A DNA stretch of 5,390 nt. It comes from Alkalihalobacillus alcalophilus ATCC 27647 = CGMCC 1.3604. Lineage in GTDB: Bacteria > Bacillota > Bacilli > Bacillales > Bacillaceae_D. Both the position numbers and the translations under genes were made by a program. The notes below the pieces were generated by a model that ran no database searches, was not told where the DNA came from, and worked only from the letters and a program-made list of their open reading frames with translations. How positions within the stretch are numbered: the stretch's first letter is position 1; every line of letters starts with the position of its first letter. Of this stretch, positions 1-5,272 are shown piece after piece. The DNA lies in contig NZ_ALPT02000137.1 in assembly GCF_000292245.2 (NCBI RefSeq), positions 1 through 5,390 of the forward strand, given 5' to 3'.

Positions 1-44
1 ATACATAATATTTAAGAGCTATAAACTATCTTATTTGGGGAAAT

Positions 45-74
45 AAAACCAAAATGAGATGGTTTTTTTGTTTT
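45..74 (+). terminator. Weak intrinsic terminator-like hairpin
   Basis: AAAACCA (45-51) pairs perfectly with TGGTTTT (60-66) around an 8-nt loop, and the T-rich tract continues through TTTGTTTT to 74. The stem has only two G-C pairs, so it would be a weak terminator. It probably ends a transcription unit lying before the window. An outer pairing of TTTGGGG (34-40) with CCCCAAA (91-97) could enclose it. No gene end is visible upstream, so the assignment rests on structure alone. Confidence 0.4.
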
Positions 75-75
75 G

Positions 76-342
76 CGGAAGGTTCAGTTGCCCCAAAAAC
101 GTTTAAATAGAAAAAAGAGCAATCGTTTATTTGGGATGGAAAAAATTTTATCTTTTTTTCATTTTACCTCCTGTTTTTAGTGGGTATTTCATTATGTAAT
201 AAACACGAAAAGATATTATTCGTAATGGATTAAAATAGGGAAAATACGAAAAATACTTATTTTTTATAGTAAAGGACCATTTAGTGAAAATCAATTTAAG
301 ATTTAAATGTTTTATTTTTGCAACGAAAGTTTAAAAAAGCTA
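76..342. other. AT-rich intergenic region without a recognisable gene
   Basis: This stretch is very AT-rich and has many homopolymer runs. No open frame of useful length with a ribosome binding site is seen on either strand. The only coding-like signal is a strong Shine-Dalgarno sequence on the minus strand followed by a four-codon frame (listed separately). No tRNA-like, riboswitch-like or T-box-like structure was recognised by eye. Confidence 0.5.
148..172 (-). other. Orphan Shine-Dalgarno with four-codon frame
   Basis: Read on the minus strand, AGGAGGT (172-166) is followed after three bases by ATG (162-160), then AAA AAA AGA TAA, giving M-K-K-R-stop. The ribosome binding site is as good as any in the operon, but the frame ends at once. 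If the run of seven A were one base shorter, the frame would stay open for 25 codons and end at a TGA near 85. It could be the remnant of a lost divergent gene start, a tiny leader, or chance in AT-rich DNA. No function is proposed. Confidence 0.15.
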
Positions 343-371
343 TTGAATTTCAGAATGTTTAGATATATTAT
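343..371 (+). promoter_or_regulatory. Candidate sigma-A promoter of the transporter operon
   Basis: TTGAAT (343-348) matches 4 of 6 bases of the -35 consensus. TATTAT (366-371) matches 5 of 6 of the -10 consensus, with an ideal 17-bp spacer. Transcription would start near 378, leaving a leader of about 65 nt before the first gene. The region is AT-rich, so chance matches are easy. The spacing and the position directly upstream of the operon make this the best candidate seen. Confidence 0.5.
345..359 (+). promoter_or_regulatory. CodY-box-like sequence 1 (overlaps -35)
   Basis: GAATTTCAGAATGTT matches 11 of 15 positions of the CodY consensus AATTTTCWGAAAATT, with the central TTTCAGAA core intact. 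It overlaps the end of the candidate -35 and the spacer, where binding would block RNA polymerase. CodY commonly represses branched-chain amino acid uptake genes in Firmicutes. Four mismatches in AT-rich DNA is weak evidence on its own; a second site of equal quality 27 bp downstream adds some weight. Confidence 0.3.
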
Positions 372-386
372 AAAATTCAGATAGTT
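372..386 (+). promoter_or_regulatory. CodY-box-like sequence 2 (over the start site)
   Basis: AAAATTCAGATAGTT matches 11 of 15 positions of the CodY consensus and covers the predicted transcription start. It shares the core TTCAGA with the first box at exactly 27 bp spacing. TGAATTT (344-350) and AAATTCA (373-379) also form a 7-bp inverted repeat across the -10, so another dimeric regulator could use the same bases. Confidence 0.28.
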
Positions 387-407
387 AATTTAATCAAGGC
401 TAGGTTT

Positions 408-422
408 TTGAAAGCGCATTCA
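408..422 (+). promoter_or_regulatory. Catabolite-responsive element (cre-like)
   Basis: TTGAAAGCGCATTCA fits the degenerate cre consensus WTGNAANCGNWNNCW at every fixed position. It is a near-perfect dyad: TGAA, GCGC and TTCA are arranged symmetrically with one mismatched pair. It lies about 30 to 45 bases downstream of the predicted start and 8 bases before the Shine-Dalgarno. In that position CcpA with HPr-Ser-P would act as a roadblock to elongation. Repression when preferred sugars are present is the inferred effect. Confidence 0.6.
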
Positions 423-444
423 TAAAAAAGGGAGGATTTTAATA

Positions 445-1680
445 ATGAAAAAGTCACCGATTTTATTTGTCACAATGTTTCTTTTGGTAGTCTTTCTAAC
501 GGCCTGTGGTAATAGTGCAATTCAAAGTACTGGTTCTTCGAATGAGCAGCCGAGTAATAATGGCACAAATGAAGAAACAGATGAACAAGGAGTTGTTAAG
601 ATTGGAAGTATTTTACCCTTTTCTGGTGTCTACGCTTCACTTGGAAAGGATTTATCTGATGGCATGAAACTGTATTTTGATCAAGTAGATTGGGAAGCAG
701 GCGGTGTGAAAATTGAAATGATTGAAGAAGACACAGAAGCAGATCCTCAAGTGGCTTTACGAAAATTACGAAAATTAATGGATCAAGATCAGATTGATAT
801 CTTAACAGGTGCGGTTAGTACAGCAGTCGCTTATGCGGTCCGTGATGAAGTAGATTCAAATCAGTTACCGTATTTAGCTTCTCATGCGGGTGGAAATGAT
901 TTAACAAGAGCTCAAAGAAGTGATTATATTTGGCGCTCTTCGTTTTCTTCATGGCAAATAGGTCATTCAATGGGAGCATGGGCTTACGAGAATATTGGTG
1001 AAAAGATTTATATGGCTGCTGCGGACTATGCATTTGGCCGCGAAGTATCGGCTGCTTTTAAAGAGGCTTATGAAGCGGCTGGCGGAGAAATTGTTGGTGA
1101 GGTGTACCCGCCACTTGGAAATAATGATTATGCTTCTTACTTAACAACAATTGGTTCAGCTGAAGCAGATGGGGTTTATGGATTTTTTGCCGGAAGTGAT
1201 GCGGTACGATTTGTTCAACAATATGAACAGTACGGTTTAAAGGAACGATTTCCTTTAATTGGTTCAGGTTGGCTCGTTGCTGAAGATTTACGAGAGTCGA
1301 TTGGGATGGCAGCTGAAGGGGCTTTTGTCTCTACTTTTTGGGACTACAATTTAGAAACAGCAGAAAACGAAGAGTTTGTGACAGCTTATGAGGAGGCTTA
1401 TGACCGTCGACCGACGATTGAATCATTAGAAGGATATGATGCTGCTAGAATCATTGTTGAAGCTCTTACGGCTCTTGATGGTGATGTACAAGATCCAGAC
1501 AAAATTGTTGAGGCGATTTCAGAAGTTGAATTTGTTAGCCCGCGAGGACCAATCAAGTTCGATCAAGACACTCATCACATTATTCAAAACCTTTATATTA
1601 CAGAAACCGTAGTTGAGGGAGATAGAACAGAAAATAAAATTTTAGAAACTGTGGAGTCCGTCCAAGACCCAGGTGAATAA
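445..1680 (+). CDS. ABC transporter substrate-binding lipoprotein (LivK/Peripl_BP_6-like)
   Basis: This 411-residue extracytoplasmic lipoprotein captures the ligand for the importer encoded downstream. Residues 1-20 are a lipoprotein signal peptide (MKK, then a hydrophobic stretch) ending in the lipobox L18-T19-A20-C21, so Cys21 should be lipidated. Residues 22-49 are a Ser/Asn/Glu-rich tether. From V51-K-I-G, with ILPFSG following, a type I periplasmic-binding fold runs to about residue 400. Family landmarks are G122-AVSTA, D194-YAFGRE, P223-LGNNDYASYL, the G330-YDAAR helix and S365-PRGPIKFD. The ATG at 445 has GGAGG (431-435) nine bases upstream. The mature protein is very acidic (71 D/E, 27 K/R). 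The stretch LTRAQRSDYIWRSS (163-176), with PLGNNDY and PRGPIKFD, recalls the subgroup tied to aromatic and other carboxylic acids rather than LivJ/LivK proper. This is from memory, so the ligand is left open. Fold and role are secure. Confidence 0.95.
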   Translation: MKKSPILFVTMFLLVVFLTACGNSAIQSTGSSNEQPSNNGTNEETDEQGVVKIGSILPFSGVYASLGKDLSDGMKLYFDQVDWEAGGVKIEMIEEDTEADPQVALRKLRKLMDQDQIDILTGAVSTAVAYAVRDEVDSNQLPYLASHAGGNDLTRAQRSDYIWRSSFSSWQIGHSMGAWAYENIGEKIYMAAADYAFGREVSAAFKEAYEAAGGEIVGEVYPPLGNNDYASYLTTIGSAEADGVYGFFAGSDAVRFVQQYEQYGLKERFPLIGSGWLVAEDLRESIGMAAEGAFVSTFWDYNLETAENEEFVTAYEEAYDRRPTIESLEGYDAARIIVEALTALDGDVQDPDKIVEAISEVEFVSPRGPIKFDQDTHHIIQNLYITETVVEGDRTENKILETVESVQDPGE

Positions 1681-1706
1681 GGGTTCAAAATGGGATTGCT
1701 TATTGG

Positions 1707-1727
1707 CGGGGGGAGTTCTTGCCCCCG
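1707..1727 (+). promoter_or_regulatory. GC-rich intercistronic hairpin
   Basis: CGGGGG (1707-1712) pairs with CCCCCG (1722-1727) around a 9-nt loop, 26 bases after the binding-protein stop codon. No T tract follows, so it is not a standard intrinsic terminator. Placed between the binding-protein gene and the permease genes, such a stem can protect the upstream message from 3' exonucleases or cause partial read-through. That would raise binding protein relative to membrane components. The pairing is seen directly; the role is inferred. Confidence 0.5.
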
Positions 1728-1750
1728 GCTAGTTAATACTTGATCAATAG

Positions 1751-1761
1751 AAAGAGAGGGG
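1751..1761 (+). promoter_or_regulatory. Ribosome binding site fixing the GTG start of the first permease
   Basis: AAAGAGAGGGG lies 7 bases before the GTG at 1769. An in-frame TAG at 1748-1750 blocks any longer start. The first in-frame ATG would be codon 44, inside the membrane domain and beyond the first transmembrane helix. The ATG at 1767 is in another frame and soon stops. GTG at 1769 is therefore the only sensible start. Confidence 0.85.
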
Positions 1762-1768
1762 TATTGAT

Positions 1769-2635
1769 GTGGATATTATCGGAGCACAGTTAGTGAATGG
1801 ATTATCATACGGATTATTGTTATTTATTATCACTTGTGGACTTTCGCTCGTGTTTGGAATATTAGGGGTTTTGAATTTAGCCCATGGTTCTTTGTATATG
1901 TTTGGTGCTTATATTGCTTACTCCTTAACGGCAACCTTTTCACAAAGTTTTTGGTTGGCTCTCATTATTGCTCCTCTTAGTGTTGCTTTAATTGCATTGG
2001 TCGTGGAACGAGTTTTACTTCGCCCCACTTATCAGCTCGGTCATTTGTCTCAAGTGCTGCTGACATTTGGTTTAGCATATGTTTTTCATGACATTGCCTC
2101 CATTATATGGGGCTCGAATGTCTTAACGATTGTCGTACCGGACGTTTTTTCGGGTTCAATCTCGTTATTTAATCAGGTTTTTCCGGTTTATCGTTTAGTC
2201 GTTATTCTTGTCGGAATATTAATCGCCACTATTTTGTGGTATATCCAGAGCCAAACAAGGTGGGGGGCAATTATCCGTGCTGGCTTAAGTGATAAGGAGA
2301 TGGTTGGGGCATTAGGTGTTAATATTAAGCTCGTGTTTACGGTTGTCTTTGTGATTGGAGGATTGTTAGCTGGTTTTGGTGGTGTTGTAGCAGCGCCGAT
2401 TTTAGGGATTTATCCTAGTATGGAATTTCAAACACTTATATTAGCTTTAGTTGTGCTAGTCATTGGTGGGCTTGGTTCAATTGCAGGTACACTCGTAGCA
2501 AGTGTACTTGTCGGTATTGTTGAAACCTTTAGTCGCTTTTTATTCCCTGAACTTAGTATGTTTCTCATTTTTGGCTTAATGGCGATTGTTTTAGTCGTCA
2601 AACCAAATGGATTATTAGGAAAGAAGGTGGCCTAA
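1769..2635 (+). CDS. livH: Branched-chain-type ABC transporter permease LivH
   Basis: This 288-residue integral membrane protein is one of the two channel-forming subunits and pairs with the product of the next gene. It starts at a GTG. It is almost wholly hydrophobic, with about eight membrane segments (roughly 8-30, 31-53, 60-80, 93-114, 140-159, 188-210, 220-255 and 262-278). Family motifs are clear: GILGVLNLAHGSLYMFGAY (30-48), the cytoplasmic coupling stretch RAGLSDKEMVGALGVN (170-185) that contacts the ATPase, LLAGFGGVVAAP (199-210), GGLGS (233-237) and the closing KPNGLLG (278-284). Length is normal for LivH. Its stop codon abuts the next ATG with no spacing, and the next gene's ribosome binding site (AAGGTGG, 2624-2630) lies inside this gene, so the two permeases are probably translationally coupled. 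The liv symbol marks the family and does not prove amino acid transport. Confidence 0.93.
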   Translation: MDIIGAQLVNGLSYGLLLFIITCGLSLVFGILGVLNLAHGSLYMFGAYIAYSLTATFSQSFWLALIIAPLSVALIALVVERVLLRPTYQLGHLSQVLLTFGLAYVFHDIASIIWGSNVLTIVVPDVFSGSISLFNQVFPVYRLVVILVGILIATILWYIQSQTRWGAIIRAGLSDKEMVGALGVNIKLVFTVVFVIGGLLAGFGGVVAAPILGIYPSMEFQTLILALVVLVIGGLGSIAGTLVASVLVGIVETFSRFLFPELSMFLIFGLMAIVLVVKPNGLLGKKVA

Positions 2636-3607
2636 ATGAAAACATTCGTTTCATATGTAACGGTTCTCGTTTTATTAGGTTTAGCACCGTTTGTTTTATC
2701 GTTGTTTCATATTAATCTTCTTTCAGAAATTTTAATTTTAGCCATCTTTGCTTTAAGTTTAAACATCCTCGTAGGCTATACGGGCCTTGTTTCTTTAGGT
2801 CATGCTGCTTTTTTTGGAGTTGGTGCTTATACAGCGGCATTAACTGCCCAAAATTTATCAAGTAATTTGTTTATAACTATTGGTTTAGCTATTATTTGTT
2901 CCCTGATTGTCGCAGCACTTATTGGAATCTTTTGTATGAAAGTAAGCGGGTTTTATTTCTTGATGCTGACACTCGCTTTTTCGCAAATGATTTATTCGTT
3001 TGTTTATCAATCGACGTCGTTAACAGGTGGATCAAATGGATTATCAGGCATTCCGAGAGTAAGCATTGGCGATTTTCAATTTGGGAATCCTGTTCTCATT
3101 TTTTATCTCATTCTCGCAGTCTTTATGCTTGCTTATTTTGGTTTACGCCTTTTTGTTCAATCGCCATTTGGCCAAGTGTTGATTGGTATCCGCGAAAATG
3201 AAACCCGAGTTAAATCAATGGGCTACAATACTGGCTTATATAAATACTTTGCGTTTATTATTGCTGGGGCAATTGGTGGCTTAGCGGGCTCATTATATAC
3301 GTTTTTCAACGGATTTATAGCCCCGACTGATGTGTATTGGACAATGTCAGGCGCTGTTCTCATTATGGTTTTAATAGGAGGAGCGGGGACAATGCTTGGA
3401 CCTGTACTTGGGGCCGCTTTGATTGTGACGATGGAAACGGTCATTAGTTCATACACAAACTCGTGGATGTTAATAATCGGTGCAACCTTTATCATCTTTG
3501 TCATTTTCTTTCCAAAAGGATTGGTAGGTATCGGGCAATCGCTTTATCATTTGTTTTTGAAAAATAAAAGAAAGGGCAAGGTTGATGACAAATCAGAAGC
3601 GGCTTAA
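2636..3607 (+). CDS. livM: Branched-chain-type ABC transporter permease LivM
   Basis: This 323-residue polytopic membrane protein is the second channel subunit. Diagnostic LivM stretches appear in order: SLNILVGYTGLVSLGHAAFF (41-60), GFYFLMLTLAF (105-115), TGGSNGLSGIP (130-140), the ATPase-contacting IRENETRVKSMGYN (185-198), GAIGGLAGSLY (211-221), GGAGTMLGPVLGA (248-260) and FFPKGLVGI (291-299). It ends in a lysine-rich cytoplasmic tail (309-319). It lacks the long N-terminal extension found in some proteobacterial LivM proteins, which is usual for the shorter Gram-positive form. The ATG follows the preceding stop directly, with AAGGTGG five bases upstream. Complete and intact. The substrate cannot be read from the permease. 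Confidence 0.93.
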   Translation: MKTFVSYVTVLVLLGLAPFVLSLFHINLLSEILILAIFALSLNILVGYTGLVSLGHAAFFGVGAYTAALTAQNLSSNLFITIGLAIICSLIVAALIGIFCMKVSGFYFLMLTLAFSQMIYSFVYQSTSLTGGSNGLSGIPRVSIGDFQFGNPVLIFYLILAVFMLAYFGLRLFVQSPFGQVLIGIRENETRVKSMGYNTGLYKYFAFIIAGAIGGLAGSLYTFFNGFIAPTDVYWTMSGAVLIMVLIGGAGTMLGPVLGAALIVTMETVISSYTNSWMLIIGATFIIFVIFFPKGLVGIGQSLYHLFLKNKRKGKVDDKSEAA

Positions 3608-3670
3608 CATCTTTTAAAACGAAAATTATGCATAAACAAATGAATAAGTGAAAGAGGAAGGGAGTCTCTG

Positions 3671-4441
3671 ATGAAAAAAAGTGCGACATTAACAGTAGAC
3701 GGTGTTGGAAAAAGCTTCGGTGGCCTTCATATTTTAAAGGATATTTCTTTAGAGGTTTTTAAAGGAGAGCGAATTGGGATTATTGGTCCGAATGGTGCAG
3801 GGAAAACAACTTTTTTTAATCTACTAACAGGTGATTTGCCACCGAGTAGGGGCGAAATCTATCATAATGACAAAAAGATTACGAAGTTGCCTAACTATAA
3901 GCGAACACGTCAAGGGATGGTCCGAACTTTTCAAAAAAATAATCTCTTAAATGAGCTCTCTGTTTTAGATAATTTATTATTAACATTACAGCGAAAATTA
4001 GGCTATGGTTATGTATGGTATAAAATGAGAAACGAAAAAAAGTACAAAGCAATCTATGAAGAAGCCCACCAATTATTAGAAAAGTGGGGGCTTAAACACC
4101 GTACGAATGCGATTGTTAAAAATTTGTCTTACGGGGAACAGAGGCAAATTGAAATTTTGCTAGGGGTTGCCTTAGAGCCACAAATCTTATTATTGGATGA
4201 ACCGACGGCAGGAATGTCGCAATCAGAAACGGACTATATTGTTGACTTATTATATAAGCTGCCAAAGGATTTAACTTTATTAATTATTGAACATGATTTG
4301 GATGTTGTTTTTGGGATTGCTGATCGGATGGTCGTTTTATATGATGGTGGTGTTTTAGTAGAAGGAAGCCCAGAAATGGTTCGAAATGACCCGAAAGTGA
4401 ATCAGATTTATATTGGGAGTGAGGAGGAGCAAATATGTTAG
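3671..4441 (+). CDS. livG: ABC transporter ATPase LivG
   Basis: This 256-residue cytoplasmic ATPase should form a heterodimer with the last gene product to power import. All ABC motifs are present: Walker A GPNGAGKT (39-46), Q-loop RTFQ with Gln88, signature LSYGEQ (152-157), Walker B ILLLDEP (172-178) with Glu177 as the catalytic base, and switch His208 in IIEHDLDVV. The LSYGEQ form, the insertion between Q-loop and signature (about 107-130) and the C-terminal tail ending in YIG (247-249) are typical of LivG rather than LivF. GAAGGGAG (3657-3664) lies six bases before the ATG. The 63-bp gap from the previous gene contains only this ribosome binding site and AT-rich sequence. The gene's 3' end contains the Shine-Dalgarno of the next gene. 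UrtD of urea transporters is a close relative but less likely in this context. Confidence 0.94.
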   Translation: MKKSATLTVDGVGKSFGGLHILKDISLEVFKGERIGIIGPNGAGKTTFFNLLTGDLPPSRGEIYHNDKKITKLPNYKRTRQGMVRTFQKNNLLNELSVLDNLLLTLQRKLGYGYVWYKMRNEKKYKAIYEEAHQLLEKWGLKHRTNAIVKNLSYGEQRQIEILLGVALEPQILLLDEPTAGMSQSETDYIVDLLYKLPKDLTLLIIEHDLDVVFGIADRMVVLYDGGVLVEGSPEMVRNDPKVNQIYIGSEEEQIC

Positions 4442-5127
4442 AGGTGAAAGACTTGCATACGTATTATGGGGAAAGTCATATTTTGCACGGAGTATCCTTA
4501 CAAGTAAAAGAGAGTTCTGTTTCGATTCTTTTAGGAAGGAATGGGATGGGAAAAACGACAACGATTCACTCGATTATCGGGTTAGTTCCACCTAAATCTG
4601 GGCAGGTCATTCTAAGTGGTGAGGAGTTGCAAACAAAACCAAGCTATCAAATTTCTAAAATGGGAGTTGGACTCGTTCCACAAGGTAGAAGGATTTTTCC
4701 GAATTTAACCGTCAAAGAAAATTTGTTGACCACCCACCGATCAGTCAAAGGTGGATGGACGATAAACAAAATATTTGAGCTGTTCCCAAGGTTAAAAGAA
4801 CGCGAAACGTCAATGGGAGGAAACTTGAGTGGGGGTGAACAACAGATGCTTTCTATTGGGAGAGCTCTGTTAACGAACCCCAAAGTGCTGTTACTAGATG
4901 AACCATCTGAAGGCCTGTCACCGATAATGGTGAAGGAAGTCGTAAATATTATTAAACAATTGAAAATGAGTGGGTTATCAATGCTCTTAGTTGAACAAAA
5001 TGTCTCGATGGCATTAGAGTTGGCGGATCATGTCTATGTCTTAAATAAAGGAAAAGTTGTCTTTGATGGCACAGCAGAAGAATTTAGCCCAACAATCAGA
5101 CATGATCTCTTGTCATTGAGCTCTTAA
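4435..5127 (+). CDS. livF: ABC transporter ATPase LivF
   Basis: This 230-residue cytoplasmic ATPase is the partner of LivG. Motifs: Walker A GRNGMGKT (34-41), Q-loop VPQGRRIFPNLTVKENL with Gln83, signature LSGGEQ (131-136), Walker B VLLLDEP (151-157) with Glu156, and LLVEQN (184-189). The switch position carries Gln188 where most ABC ATPases have His. This is a known LivF trait, so the dimer is expected to have one site of each kind. The C-terminus ends RHDLLSLSS and lacks the YLG ending common in LivF. The ATG at 4435 overlaps the last 7 bases of livG in another frame, with GAGGAGGAG (4421-4429) upstream, implying translational coupling and equal amounts of the two ATPases. UrtE shares the GRNGMGKT form, but the neighbouring genes are Liv-like. 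Confidence 0.94.
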   Translation: MLEVKDLHTYYGESHILHGVSLQVKESSVSILLGRNGMGKTTTIHSIIGLVPPKSGQVILSGEELQTKPSYQISKMGVGLVPQGRRIFPNLTVKENLLTTHRSVKGGWTINKIFELFPRLKERETSMGGNLSGGEQQMLSIGRALLTNPKVLLLDEPSEGLSPIMVKEVVNIIKQLKMSGLSMLLVEQNVSMALELADHVYVLNKGKVVFDGTAEEFSPTIRHDLLSLSS

Positions 5128-5156
5128 CATGAGAAGGGATTCGTTATATCGACCAA

Positions 5157-5221
5157 GGAAAGCTTCCGCCCACGAAATCGCAATGCATTCCGCGGGAGAG
5201 CTTGAGCCCCGCGGCATTCCG
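5157..5221. repeat. GC-rich palindromic element (REP/MITE-like)
   Basis: CCGCGGG (5190-5196) pairs with CCCGCGG (5208-5214) around an 11-nt loop. AATG (5182-5185) and CATT (5215-5218) extend the stem across a 4-nt bulge. The octamer GCATTCCG occurs at 5185-5192 and again at 5214-5221. GC content of 5161-5220 is 38 of 60 by hand count, far above its surroundings. No T tract follows, so it is not a standard terminator. It resembles the dispersed GC-rich palindromes scattered between genes in Bacillaceae genomes, but copy number cannot be judged from one window. Confidence 0.5.
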
Positions 5222-5272
5222 TATCTATTGTCTGCTAGTTCAACCGAACATGAAAACGTGGAATGGTAAAGG

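Noticed and set aside
31..135. Direct repeat TTATTTGGG at 31-39 and 127-135
   Set aside because: The repeat is only nine bases long, in AT-rich sequence, with no further similarity around the two copies.
219..250. Inverted repeat TTCGTA (219-224) / TACGAA (245-250)
   Set aside because: Six-base arms 20 bases apart in AT-rich DNA are expected by chance, and it is more than 90 bases upstream of the candidate promoter.
815..1033. Minus-strand open frame of 72 codons inside the binding-protein gene
   Set aside because: It is a shadow of a gene with strong family motifs. Its composition is unlike a real protein and it has no independent support.
2896..3201. Plus-strand open frame of 101 codons in another frame within livM
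   Set aside because: It lies wholly inside an intact permease gene. The translated product is rich in Ser/Trp/Cys/Phe, as expected from off-frame reading.
3223..3504. Minus-strand open frame of 93 codons opposite livM
   Set aside because: It is antisense to conserved permease codons and no family was recognised in it.
3501..3689. Minus-strand open frame of 62 codons across the livM-livG gap
   Set aside because: Most of it overlaps the two real genes, the protein has no recognisable features and the gap is explained by the livG ribosome binding site.
4413..4595. Plus-strand open frame of 60 codons spanning the livG-livF junction
   Set aside because: It lies in a third frame across two well-supported overlapping genes, so it is an off-frame shadow.
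445..5127. Urea (UrtABCDE) transporter
   Set aside because: Gene order and the GRNGMGKT Walker A would fit, but the permeases show ordinary LivH/LivM lengths and motifs, the binding protein does not resemble UrtA, and no urease genes are in the window.
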